From: Candidatus Woesearchaeota archaeon
GTDB lineage: Archaea > Nanobdellota > Nanobdellia > Woesearchaeales > GCA-2687795
NCBI GenBank assembly: GCA_002687795.1
Contig: NZBG01000018.1
Span: forward strand, 1 to 24,605
DNA: 24,605 bases
Direction of reading: 5' to 3'
In this document: positions 1 through 6,781 of the stretch, one piece after another
How the letters are laid out: every line of letters begins with the position of its first letter
How positions within the stretch are numbered: position 1 is the stretch's first letter
Notes under the pieces: generated by a model
Database searches by the model: none
Told to the model about the DNA's origin: nothing
The model's input: only the letters and a program-made list of their open reading frames with translations
Position numbers and translations under genes: made by a program

Positions 1-40
1 ATAATCAAAAATGGTAGAAAAAACTTACGGAGGAAAGGGA

Positions 41-75
41 GTAGCTGTGGACTACAACTTGGGCTAAAGCCCAAG
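41..75 (+). other. Two adjacent small hairpins before the secreted-protein gene
   Basis: GTAG/CTAC can pair across a 7-nt loop (41-55). It is followed by a perfect 7-bp stem CTTGGGC/GCCCAAG with a TAAA loop (58-75). No T-run follows, so this is not a typical archaeal terminator. It may be the tail of an upstream transcript, a leader structure, or the end of an IS200/IS605-type element; the sequence left of the window would be needed to tell. An 18-codon ATG frame (11-67) overlaps it and has no other support. Confidence 0.4.
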
Positions 76-91
76 GTATCCTTTAGATGTA

Positions 92-697
92 ATGAAAAAG
101 ATAATAGTAGCTTTAATGGCTATAACTGTTCTGTTGGTTTCAACAGGCCTTGCAGCTGCAAAGAAATGTGATTGTACAACAATACAGAGCGGTGAACTTT
201 TAACAACAGATGGAAGAGTAATAACAACAGGCTATGATAAATGGGGATATAATTACCAAGGACATATGTTCAATGGATATTATTGTGATGCTTACAGGGA
301 CGCTGCCTGGTGCCAGCCATATAAGGATGTTAAGCTGGCAATGAAGTGGAATGATGCATGGCTGAGCAATAAAGATTGCACTGGAGATGGACTCTTAGAC
401 AGGTATTATGGATATAACAGTCATATAGGCTCAGGGGCATGGCTTACTAACCATCAGTCTGGAGAGTATGAAGCTGATGGAGAGATCTGCAAATGGAACT
501 ATTTTGTAAAGATTGTGGCTGCTCCTGCTGATGCTTATGTAGAAAGTGGAAACTGGTATACAGCTGATGGCACTGAGATTGGAGTTGTTATCTGGGGTTC
601 ATTTGCAACAGTACAGGTAGTATCTAATGATCCTTGTGCAGGAGAGAATGGCAATCAGTATGTTAGCCCATTCACACCAGGTTTTGGAAGATACTAA
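92..697 (+). CDS. Small secreted cysteine-containing protein, function unknown
   Basis: The 201-residue product has a clear Sec signal peptide: MKK, a hydrophobic core, and a likely cleavage after the alanines near residue 23. The mature protein is rich in Tyr, Trp and Gly and has seven Cys (26, 28, 65, 74, 96, 133, 182), which suggests disulfides or metal binding outside the cell. Residues 95-103 (DCTGDGLLD) resemble a dockerin-type calcium loop. I recall similar secreted proteins in other uncultivated archaeal and bacterial genomes but know no function. The ATG gives the signal peptide its correct N-terminus; no strong ribosome binding site is visible. The gene ends just before a T-rich tract. 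Confidence 0.8.
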   Translation: MKKIIVALMAITVLLVSTGLAAAKKCDCTTIQSGELLTTDGRVITTGYDKWGYNYQGHMFNGYYCDAYRDAAWCQPYKDVKLAMKWNDAWLSNKDCTGDGLLDRYYGYNSHIGSGAWLTNHQSGEYEADGEICKWNYFVKIVAAPADAYVESGNWYTADGTEIGVVIWGSFATVQVVSNDPCAGENGNQYVSPFTPGFGRY

Positions 698-701
698 GAA
701 T

Positions 702-720
702 TTCTTTTTTTTCTTTTTTT
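702..720 (+). terminator. T-rich archaeal terminator
   Basis: Directly after the stop of the secreted-protein gene there are two T-runs separated by a single C, with no hairpin needed. This is the usual intrinsic terminator form in archaea. It precedes the TATA box of the polX gene. Confidence 0.65.
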
Positions 721-737
721 GATTAAGCTGACAGATA

Positions 738-747
738 ATTTTATAAA
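738..747 (+). promoter_or_regulatory. TATA box for polX
   Basis: TTTTATAAAC is centred about 27 nt before the ATG at 770. Transcription would start at or next to the start codon, giving a leaderless mRNA. Confidence 0.55.
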
Positions 748-769
748 CTTTTAAACTAAAGAATATTGT

Positions 770-2476
770 ATGAAAAACCAGGAAATCGCAGAGATATTCT
801 ATGAAATTGCTGATATCCTTGAGATTCAGGGAGTAGATTGGAAGCCTAATGCTTATAGGAAGGCTGCGCAGAATATTGAATCATTATCAGAGGATATTGT
901 TGATGTTTATAAGAAGGGTAAGTTAGAGGATATTCCTGGTGTTGGAGAGAATATCAGCAGGAAGATTGAGGAAATCATCAAGACTGGGAAGCTGAAGTAT
1001 TTGAGAAAATTAAAGAAACAGGTTCCTATTGAGTTGGAGAAGATGATGAGCATTCCTGCGATTGGGCCAAGGACTGCTAAGCTGTTGTTTGATAAGCTGA
1101 AGGTTAAGAGTATTAAGGATTTGAAGAAGGCTGCTAAGCTGCATAAGATTAGAAAGCTGAAGGGCATGGGGGAGAAGACTGAGAGAGAGATTCTTGAGGG
1201 GATTAAGACTTTGGAGGGGAGCAAAGGAAGGTTTCTTCTTGGCCATGTGCTGCCTGCTACGAGAGAGATTGAGGAAGAGATTGGAAGGCTTCCTGAGGTT
1301 AAGCAGATTAGTTTGGCTGGCTCTGTGAGGAGGATGAAGGAGACTGTGCATGATGTTGATGTTTTGGTTTCTACTGATAAGCCTAAGAAGGTTATCAAGT
1401 TCTTTGTAGGGATGGATGATGTTAAGAGAGTTTTGGCTAAGGGTTCTACTAAGGCTTCTGTTAAGTTAAGTGGCGGTTTACAGGTTGATATTAGGGTTGT
1501 GGAGAATGATTATTTTGGTTCTGCGTTGCAATATTTTACAGGCTCTAAGGAGCATAATATAGAGCTTAGGAAGATTGCTATAAGGAAGGGTTTCAAGCTC
1601 AGCGAGTACGGCCTGTTTAAAGGCAGGAAAGTTATTGCTGGGAAAAAAGAGGTGTATGTATATAAGAAGTTAGGCTTGCCTTTTATTGAGCCTGAGTTGA
1701 GGGAAGACAAGGGCGAGATTGAGGCAGCCGCTTCTTATAAACTGCCTAAGCTGGTTAAGGAGAAGGATGTTAAGGGAGATTTGCATGTGCATACTAAGTG
1801 GAGCGATGGCTCTGATAGAATTGAGGAAGTTGCAAGGGCTGCTAAGGAGAGAGGCTATAAGTATCTGGGGATAAGCGACCATGTGAGCAGGGTTAGGATT
1901 GTCCATCCTCTTGATAAGAGAAGGTTGCTGAAGCAGATGAAGGAGATTGAGAAGGTTAATAAGAAAAAGTTAGGGATTACTTTGCTGAAGGGAGCAGAGG
2001 TTGATATTGATAAGAATGGGAAGCTTATACTGAGCAATGATGTTCTTAAGAAGCTTGATTTTGTGATTGCTTCAATTCATTCAGGGTTTAAGAGTGATGT
2101 AAGAGAGATTACTAATAGGATTGTTAAGGCTATGGAGAATCCTTTTGTTAATGTTATAGCCCATCCTACTGGGAGGCTGATGCAGAAGAGAAAGCCTTAT
2201 TCCGTTGATTTTGATAAGGTGTTTGAGGCTGCTAAGGATAATAATGTTGCACTTGAGATTAATTCCTTTCCGGATAGGCTGGATTTGAATTATGTTAATG
2301 CAAGGGCTGCTAAGGAGAAGGGTGTTAAGCTGATTATTGGGACTGATTCTCATTCTAAAGAGCATTTGGGTTTTATGGAGTTGGGTGTTGGGGTTGCAAG
2401 GAGAGGCTGGTGCGGGAAGAAAGATGTTTTGAATTGTCTGGATTATGGAAAACTAAAGAAATGGCTTAATAAATGA
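770..2476 (+). CDS. polX: DNA polymerase/3'-5' exonuclease PolX (Pol beta family with PHP domain)
   Basis: This 568-residue protein has the full bacterial/archaeal PolX layout and usual length. An N-terminal 8-kDa-like region carries helix-hairpin-helix motifs near residues 52-69 and 92-110, and a third near 130-145. The nucleotidyltransferase palm has Gly184-Ser185, the metal pair Asp195/Asp197 (DVDV) and the third aspartate Asp240 (VDIRV). The C-terminal PHP domain begins at HVH (His339, His341) and continues through HSG, HPTG and GTDSHS, so the metal ligands look intact. Family members fill short gaps in base excision repair, and the PHP domain gives 3'-5' exonuclease activity. The gene is probably leaderless. 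Its stop overlaps the next start (ATGA), so the two are likely co-translated. Confidence 0.96.
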   Translation: MKNQEIAEIFYEIADILEIQGVDWKPNAYRKAAQNIESLSEDIVDVYKKGKLEDIPGVGENISRKIEEIIKTGKLKYLRKLKKQVPIELEKMMSIPAIGPRTAKLLFDKLKVKSIKDLKKAAKLHKIRKLKGMGEKTEREILEGIKTLEGSKGRFLLGHVLPATREIEEEIGRLPEVKQISLAGSVRRMKETVHDVDVLVSTDKPKKVIKFFVGMDDVKRVLAKGSTKASVKLSGGLQVDIRVVENDYFGSALQYFTGSKEHNIELRKIAIRKGFKLSEYGLFKGRKVIAGKKEVYVYKKLGLPFIEPELREDKGEIEAAASYKLPKLVKEKDVKGDLHVHTKWSDGSDRIEEVARAAKERGYKYLGISDHVSRVRIVHPLDKRRLLKQMKEIEKVNKKKLGITLLKGAEVDIDKNGKLILSNDVLKKLDFVIASIHSGFKSDVREITNRIVKAMENPFVNVIAHPTGRLMQKRKPYSVDFDKVFEAAKDNNVALEINSFPDRLDLNYVNARAAKEKGVKLIIGTDSHSKEHLGFMELGVGVARRGWCGKKDVLNCLDYGKLKKWLNK

Positions 2477-3096
2477 AAAAGCAAAAGATCCTGATATTGT
2501 TATTGGCAGTTAATGTTGCTTTAGTAATCTTTCTGGCGAATTTTGGGTTGGTTGTTTTTAATGAATCTTACTATGTTGAGCAGTTTGGGAAGAATGATGT
2601 TTATTCTAAGGTGCCTGAGGCTGAGAATGTGCTGGAGAATGTATTTGGTTTCTTTAAGGGAAAGGAAGAGCTGAATTCAGAGGTTTTCAAGGAGAATGAA
2701 ATATCACATATGATGGATGTAAAGATGCTGATTAACAGGGCTTTTTATCTGCTTTATTTTCTGATTGGTTTGTTTATATTGCTGGTTATTGTTTTGGTTA
2801 AGTCAGTGAAGAGAAATAAGGCTGTAAAATATATCGGGTTTAGCTTGGTTGCTGGCGGGTCAATTGTGGTGATGGTTTCATTAATATTGTTTTTATTAAA
2901 CTTTTCTAATATTTTTACTAATTTTCATCTGATCTTTTTTCCTCAGGGTAATTGGGTGTTTCCTTCTGGCTATGTGCTGATTAAGCTGTTTCCAGAGGCG
3001 TTTTTTTATGATATTAGCTTTAGGATTGTTAAGGATTCTGTGGTTTCTGCTGTTTTGTTGGTTATGGTTGGTTTCTATCTGTTTAGAAGAAAGTAA
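2473..3096 (+). CDS. DUF1461 integral membrane protein
   Basis: This 207-residue protein has an N-terminal membrane segment (about residues 5-28), an extracytoplasmic stretch (about 30-85), two central segments (about 90-112 and 120-147) and a C-terminal segment (about 185-204). The conserved DUF1461 signature is present between the last two: FHLIFFPQGNW, then LFPEAFFYD. The family has no established function. Its ATG lies inside the stop of polX, indicating translational coupling. It ends one base from the stop of the convergent transketolase gene, leaving no room for a conventional terminator on either strand. Confidence 0.85.
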   Translation: MKKQKILILLLAVNVALVIFLANFGLVVFNESYYVEQFGKNDVYSKVPEAENVLENVFGFFKGKEELNSEVFKENEISHMMDVKMLINRAFYLLYFLIGLFILLVIVLVKSVKRNKAVKYIGFSLVAGGSIVVMVSLILFLLNFSNIFTNFHLIFFPQGNWVFPSGYVLIKLFPEAFFYDISFRIVKDSVVSAVLLVMVGFYLFRRK

Positions 3097-3097
3097 A

Positions 3098-4093
3098 TCA
3101 ATTTTGCTTTAATTCTTTAGCAGCGTCAACAATATCCTTAACATCCATGCCAAACTTTTTGTAGAGGTCTTCCGGCTTTCCTGATTCTCCAAATACGTCC
3201 CTTAAGCCAATTCTTTTGAGCTTGGCAGGATAGTTTTCTGAGATGACTTCAGCAACAGCTGATCCTAGGCCGCCTATGATAGAATGATCCTCTGCTGTGA
3301 TTATTGCCTTAGTTTCTTTTGCGCATTTTATGATCAGCTTTTCATCAATGGGCTTTATTGTGTGGATGTTTACAACTCTTGCTTTGATGTTTTCTTTTTC
3401 AAGAAGTTCTGCTGCTTCCAATGCCTTGTGGAGCATGACGCCTGAGGCTATTATTGTTATGTCATTGCCTTCTTTTAGTGTAAGGCCTTTGCCAAGCTCA
3501 AATTTGTATTTTTTGTCAAAATGCTTTTGCATTTCTTCCAGATTAGTCTCACCATCAGTCTTTGAATGGTGGTGTGATAATCCGTCGAAGATAACAGGAA
3601 CTTTGTGCCTGCCAAGCCTTAGGTAAACCGGGCCTTTATATTTTGAGATTGCTTCAGTTGCTTTTTCTGCTTCTATTGCATCTGCTGGCTGAACAACTGT
3701 CATGTTTGGCAGAGCTCTCATTAATGTTATGTCTTCTGTTGCCTGATGAGATGCTCCATCTTCGCCTGTTAGTAGGCCAGCATGGCTGCCTACTATCTTT
3801 ACGTTTGCATTAGAATAAGCAACACTTACTCTTATCTGGTCATATACTCTTCCGGTTGCAAATACTGCAAAGCTGCATGCAAATGGTATCTTGCCTGAAG
3901 AGGCAAGCCCAGCAGCTGTTCCTATCATGTCCTGTTCTGAGACGCCCATGTTGAAGAACCTGTCAGGGTAAAGCTCTTTGAACTTTTTTGATCTTGTTGA
4001 TTCTGAGAGGTCTGCATCCAGGACAACAATCTTTTTGTCTTTGCCTAATTTTGTTAACGCGTTTCCAAATCCGTCACGGGTTGCTTGTTCCAT
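3098..4093 (-). CDS. Transketolase, C-terminal subunit
   Basis: This 331-residue protein matches the separate C-terminal half of transketolase found in many archaea: the pyrimidine-binding TPP domain followed by the transketolase C domain. GVSEQDM contains the catalytic glutamate (Glu53) that activates thiamine diphosphate. HAGLLTGEDGASHQ and the PADAIEAEKA segment are also typical. With an N-terminal subunit it would move two-carbon units between sugar phosphates to supply ribose and erythrose phosphates. The N-terminal half is not in this window, where the preceding gene is an HD hydrolase 1 nt upstream. It must be encoded elsewhere if the enzyme works. It is the last gene of a four-gene minus-strand operon. 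Confidence 0.93.
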   Translation of the reverse strand: MEQATRDGFGNALTKLGKDKKIVVLDADLSESTRSKKFKELYPDRFFNMGVSEQDMIGTAAGLASSGKIPFACSFAVFATGRVYDQIRVSVAYSNANVKIVGSHAGLLTGEDGASHQATEDITLMRALPNMTVVQPADAIEAEKATEAISKYKGPVYLRLGRHKVPVIFDGLSHHHSKTDGETNLEEMQKHFDKKYKFELGKGLTLKEGNDITIIASGVMLHKALEAAELLEKENIKARVVNIHTIKPIDEKLIIKCAKETKAIITAEDHSIIGGLGSAVAEVISENYPAKLKRIGLRDVFGESGKPEDLYKKFGMDVKDIVDAAKELKQN

Positions 4094-4094
4094 T

Positions 4095-5069
4095 TTATTT
4101 GATAATCCTCACAAAATATCCTTGTTCCAGCTCTTTTTTGTATTTGTCCATTTCTTCTTTGTATTTTCCATCAAGCTGGCTTAGTCTTACCAATTGGTTG
4201 TTGACCATTATCTTTGGGTCAACTATCCTTGGCTTTGGCTTGAGATGAAAATCAAAGTTTTTTTTGTCGCTTATTAGGCTTATATTTGTGTTTAATAATT
4301 TAAATCTTTCCTTGATTTCATGATTATTTGAGCTTTTGAGCTTGTTGTAGACCAGGGTATCGGTTAAGAAGAAATCGTTTTCTGTGATGATATTGTGTTT
4401 TAAGCCGATTTCCATTATGCCAGCCATAACATTGTACCAGAAGATATGCATAGTATTTGACCACATCTCTTTGTTTGCTTTTATATAGGCTGTTGCAAAG
4501 AAATGGGCAGAGTCTTTGTCATTGAAAACAATTTCATTATTAAATATTCTTAAGTTATTAAGGCTGTTGTCAACCCCTTCTTTGGTTAATAAACCATACA
4601 TCAGACAGTCCCTGTAAAAGTAGTCAACCCTGTCAGCGCATAGGTCAGGGTATTCATTTTCTAGGAGAGTATATTTTTCCTGATTAAGAATGTTTTTGGA
4701 GGAGACATTATTTTTTTCAAGAATTTCAGGTATTTCTGATTCTGTTAATATCCTTTCAAAGTGCTCTTCATGGTAGTCATGGTTTTCTCTGTTGAATAGG
4801 AAGTCCTGGACATGAGACATTGCTGTTTGGGATATGTCGTGCAGCAGGCCGGCAATCTGCTCTTCATAATCTGCTCCCAGCTTTTTTAATAAAAGGTAAA
4901 CACCAATACAATGCTCAAACCTTGTTATGTCCATCTTAGGCATTATGAAGGAAGAAATAGCGTGCTGGTTGATTTCTTTAAGGCGCTGGAATGCTTTTGA
5001 GTTTATTATGTCTAATACGAGCTTATCATTAAGTTCTATATCTCTGTATACCCTGTCTTTGTAAAGCAT
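4095..5069 (-). CDS. HD-domain phosphohydrolase (COG1078, SAMHD1/dGTPase-like)
   Basis: The 324-residue protein has the metal-binding HD signature in order: His53 (FEHCIGV), His77-Asp78 (LLHDIS) with Ser85-His86 (SH), and the later ADRVDYFYRD motif near residues 144-153, characteristic of the COG1078/SAMHD1 group. Members hydrolyse dNTPs or related nucleotides; the substrate cannot be read from sequence. The C-terminal third is lysine-rich and less conserved. The gene sits 4 nt after the DUF1858 gene and 1 nt before the transketolase gene, so it is almost certainly co-transcribed with them. A role in nucleotide-pool control would fit the nearby HAM1 and repair genes, but that is inference. 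Confidence 0.88.
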   Translation of the reverse strand: MLYKDRVYRDIELNDKLVLDIINSKAFQRLKEINQHAISSFIMPKMDITRFEHCIGVYLLLKKLGADYEEQIAGLLHDISQTAMSHVQDFLFNRENHDYHEEHFERILTESEIPEILEKNNVSSKNILNQEKYTLLENEYPDLCADRVDYFYRDCLMYGLLTKEGVDNSLNNLRIFNNEIVFNDKDSAHFFATAYIKANKEMWSNTMHIFWYNVMAGIMEIGLKHNIITENDFFLTDTLVYNKLKSSNNHEIKERFKLLNTNISLISDKKNFDFHLKPKPRIVDPKIMVNNQLVRLSQLDGKYKEEMDKYKKELEQGYFVRIIK

Positions 5070-5073
5070 TTTG

Positions 5074-5403
5074 TTAGAATAATTTGCTAAGAACTCTGTT
5101 AAGAAAACCTTTCTTTTTTTCTTTGTTTAGAACTTCTGTTTCTTCTTCCTCTTCTTCAGTCTCTTTTGTTGGTTCTTTTTCTTCTTTAGGCTTGTCGATG
5201 GTTTCGTTTATTTCTCCTACCATCCTGTCAACGTCTTCATCGCTCATGCCATGGGCTTTCGCGCCTTGTTCAATGGTTTCAGTAACAGCCATGTGGCAGC
5301 CTATGCAATGCAGGCCATAGTTAAACATAATCTCTGCTGATTCTGGGTGTTTTTTTACAAGCTCTCCAAGCGTCATGTTTTTTGTTACTGGTTCTTTTGC
5401 CAT
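5074..5403 (-). CDS. DUF1858 domain protein with acidic tail
   Basis: Residues 7-66 form a DUF1858 domain, with the signature HCIGCH (His32, Cys33, Cys36, His37). This helical domain is found alone or attached to iron-sulfur and ScdA-like proteins and is suspected to bind metal or redox cofactors. The rest of the 109-residue protein is a glutamate-rich, low-complexity linker ending in a basic amphipathic segment (KKKGFLNRVLSKLF). An AGGTG sequence lies about 10 nt upstream of the ATG. The gene is 12 nt downstream of the aIF2-beta gene in the same operon. No specific function can be assigned. Confidence 0.85.
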   Translation of the reverse strand: MAKEPVTKNMTLGELVKKHPESAEIMFNYGLHCIGCHMAVTETIEQGAKAHGMSDEDVDRMVGEINETIDKPKEEKEPTKETEEEEEETEVLNKEKKKGFLNRVLSKLF

Positions 5404-5415
5404 GATGAATCACAC

Positions 5416-5811
5416 CTATATCGGCTGTTTTGCGCCGCAGACTGTGCATTTTAAGAAGGTCAAGCCCCTTTCTTTGGTTAATTTTGTGTCTGGCTTGCCG
5501 CATTCTTTGCAGAGCACGAACTTGTTGACATAATTGATTATTTTTTCATTGATTCTTGATGCGCTTGTTTTTGTGCCTATTATAAGCGCTTTCTTCTTTA
5601 GTTCTCCAGGAGTTGCTAACTCTTTTGATATAACTTTCAGCATATGTTCTGGTTCTCTTCCTATAGCGCTTGCTATCTGATAGAAATTGCTTATGATTGT
5701 CTTGTTGCCCTGGATATGTCCCTTGACTTTGGGCACTTCAAACCTTTCAGCGCTTACAGCTTTTTCAGGCAGATCTTTTCTTGCTTTTTTTAATAAATCT
5801 TCATAAGTCAT
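5416..5811 (-). CDS. Translation initiation factor aIF2, beta subunit
   Basis: The 131-residue protein contains the complete archaeal aIF2-beta: an N-terminal helix, the central alpha-beta domain (VKGHIQGNKTIISNF and the GELKKKALIIG segment) and a C-terminal zinc ribbon with Cys101/Cys104 and Cys122/Cys125. With the alpha and gamma subunits it brings initiator Met-tRNA to the small ribosomal subunit. Length is normal. It is the first gene of a minus-strand operon with the DUF1858, HD hydrolase and transketolase genes. A TATA box about 30 nt upstream implies a leaderless transcript. It is divergent from the tRNA-Ala pair. Confidence 0.96.
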   Translation of the reverse strand: MTYEDLLKKARKDLPEKAVSAERFEVPKVKGHIQGNKTIISNFYQIASAIGREPEHMLKVISKELATPGELKKKALIIGTKTSASRINEKIINYVNKFVLCKECGKPDTKLTKERGLTFLKCTVCGAKQPI

Positions 5812-5836
5812 TTTGTAGAGTGAAATAATTAAGCAT

Positions 5837-5846
5837 TATTTAAATA
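5837..5846 (-). promoter_or_regulatory. TATA box for the aIF2-beta operon
   Basis: The palindromic TATTTAAATA is centred 30 nt upstream of the aIF2-beta ATG at 5811 on the minus strand, the expected distance for a leaderless archaeal gene. Confidence 0.55.
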
Positions 5847-5857
5847 GTTATCGACAA

Positions 5858-5867
5858 TTATTTATAA
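5858..5867 (+). promoter_or_regulatory. TATA box for the tRNA-Ala pair
   Basis: TTATTTATAA is centred about 31 nt upstream of the first base of tRNA-Ala(GGC). No second promoter fits between the two tRNA genes, so they are probably transcribed together. Confidence 0.5.
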
Positions 5868-5893
5868 TTTCAGCAGATATTTTATTTTTAGTT

Positions 5894-5967
5894 GGGCCAG
5901 TAGCTCAGTCTGGCAGAGTGCTCGGTTGGCAATCGGGAGGTCTCGGGTTCAAATCCCGACTGGTCCA
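5894..5967 (+). tRNA. tRNA-Ala (anticodon GGC)
   Basis: This is a complete cloverleaf of 74 nt. The acceptor stem GGGCCAG pairs with CTGGTCC and contains the alanine identity pair G3.U70. The D-stem is GCTC/GAGT, the anticodon stem CTCGG/TCGGG, and the loop TTGGCAA gives anticodon GGC (reads GCC/GCU). The T-arm is TCGGG-TTCAAAT-CCCGA. The discriminator is A and CCA is not encoded. A run of seven T follows at 5968-5974; it may terminate weakly, but the second tRNA gene begins 14 nt on. Confidence 0.95.
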
Positions 5968-5981
5968 TTTTTTTAAAACAT

Positions 5982-6072
5982 GGGCTGGTGGTATAATCTG
6001 GCTAGAATATAGCTCTCGCTAAGCTATGATCCGGGTTCAAAGCCAAGCAAGGTGAAAGTCCCGGCCAGTCCA
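5982..6072 (+). tRNA. tRNA-Ala (anticodon CGC) with a T-loop intron
   Basis: The acceptor stem GGGCTGG/CCAGTCC is complete and has the alanine G3.U70 pair. The anticodon stem TAGCT/AGCTA closes loop CTCGCTA, giving anticodon CGC (reads GCG). The T-stem CCGGG/CCCGG is interrupted in its loop by 17 extra nt (6042-6058); removing them leaves TTCAAAT, identical to the neighbouring tRNA-Ala. The mature length would be 74 nt. Oddities: position 37 is U instead of a purine, the variable loop has only 4 nt, and the D-stem has an A12.A23 mismatch. It is therefore either a divergent functional tRNA or one starting to decay. Confidence 0.8.
6042..6058 (+). other. 17-nt BHB intron in tRNA-Ala(CGC), position 59/60
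   Basis: The surroundings fold as a canonical bulge-helix-bulge: outer helix 6031-6035/6060-6064 (the T-stem), central 4-bp helix TTCA/TGAA (6036-6039/6053-6056), bulges AAG (6040-6042) and AGT (6057-6059), and a short inner CC/GG helix with a 6-nt loop. Cutting between the second and third base of each bulge removes exactly 6042-6058 and restores a normal 7-nt T-loop. Introns at 59/60 are non-canonical but known in archaea. Confidence 0.82.
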
Positions 6073-6075
6073 TTT

Positions 6076-6150
6076 GTAGTACCTACGCAACTGGCGTTGC
6101 GCAGTTACATCCTCCCCACTATCGCAACTAAAGTATCGAGGGCCCACCCC
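6076..6150. other. GC-rich structured stretch after the tRNA pair
   Basis: This interval is clearly richer in G and C than its surroundings. It can form GTAG/CTAC (6076-6086) and a perfect 6-bp stem CGCAAC/GTTGCG with loop TGGC (6086-6101). CGCAACT recurs near 6123. No ORF fits. On the minus strand, GTGGGGAGGATGT followed by a hairpin recalls right ends of IS200/IS605 (TnpB-type) elements; an uncharacterised small RNA is equally possible. No family was recognised. Confidence 0.35.
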
Positions 6151-6159
6151 TAACAAAGG

Positions 6160-6169
6160 ATATTTAAAC
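6160..6169 (+). promoter_or_regulatory. TATA box for the udg-HAM1 pair
   Basis: ATATTTAAAC, preceded by a purine-rich AAAGG, is centred about 40 nt before the ATG at 6205. The short leader would carry a strong Shine-Dalgarno sequence GGAGGT (6195-6200), 4 nt before that ATG. This is why I prefer ATG 6205 over the in-frame TTG at 6193, which lies next to the motif itself. Confidence 0.55.
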
Positions 6170-6204
6170 ATGCTACTTGCATAGATACTGATTTGGAGGT
6201 AAAC

Positions 6205-6780
6205 ATGGAGAAAAGCAGAAGAGTCGCTAGGTTAAAGGAAAAGTACAATAAATGCCTGGAGTGCGAAGTGTTGGTTAAGAATAGGACCAACATTGTGTTC
6301 GGAGTTGGGGACCCTGATACATGCAAGGTTGTTATTATCGGAGAGGCTCCCGGGATGAATGAGGATATTAAGATGGAGCCTTTTGTTGGAAGGTCAGGGC
6401 AGATTCTTGATTCGCTTCTTGCTGATATTGGGTTAAAAAGAGAAGGGGTTTATATTACTAATACAATCTTGTGCAGGCCGCCTAATAATAGGAACCCTAA
6501 TAGAGGAGAGCTGAATAATTGCAGGAAAAGGCTTGATATGCAGATTAAGTTGCTTGATCCTAGGGTTGTTATCACTTTAGGGAATTTTGCTTCAAGGTAT
6601 ATGCTTGATACTAATGATGGGATCACAGAGATTCATGGCAAGGCGCATGAAGTAAATGGAGTGAAGATTGTTCCTATGTTTCATCCTGCTGTTTTGCTGT
6701 ATTCAGGGAATAATCCTGAGAAGAGGAAAGAATTATTAGATGATTTTATGGTTGTTAAGGGGATTTTAAGTGATAGATAG
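6205..6780 (+). CDS. Uracil-DNA glycosylase, family 4 (iron-sulfur)
   Basis: The 191-residue protein has all family 4 hallmarks. Four cysteines for the [4Fe-4S] cluster are at 17, 20, 90 and 106 (CLEC, LCRPP, NNC). The catalytic/uracil-binding motif GEAPG is at 46-50, FVGRSGQILD follows, and the HPA motif is at 160-162. It excises uracil from DNA made by cytosine deamination. The start at ATG 6205 follows a strong GGAGGT. The downstream HAM1 gene starts 1 nt after its stop, so the two form an operon directed at abnormal bases in DNA and in the nucleotide pool. Confidence 0.95.
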   Translation: MEKSRRVARLKEKYNKCLECEVLVKNRTNIVFGVGDPDTCKVVIIGEAPGMNEDIKMEPFVGRSGQILDSLLADIGLKREGVYITNTILCRPPNNRNPNRGELNNCRKRLDMQIKLLDPRVVITLGNFASRYMLDTNDGITEIHGKAHEVNGVKIVPMFHPAVLLYSGNNPEKRKELLDDFMVVKGILSDR

Positions 6781-6781
6781 A

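Noticed and set aside
1..91. Upstream gene end or 18-codon ORF at the left edge.
   Set aside because: A stop lies at 2-4 in the relevant frame, and the remaining short frames have no recognisable content.
907..2365. Several long antisense frames under polX, and similar ones under tkt, mutL and the 577-residue gene.
   Set aside because: They are shadows of strongly supported genes on the other strand, with low-complexity Leu/Ser/Phe-rich translations.
5968..5974. T7 run as a firm terminator between the two tRNA genes.
   Set aside because: The second tRNA starts 14 nt after the first ends and has no separate promoter, so read-through is needed if it is expressed.
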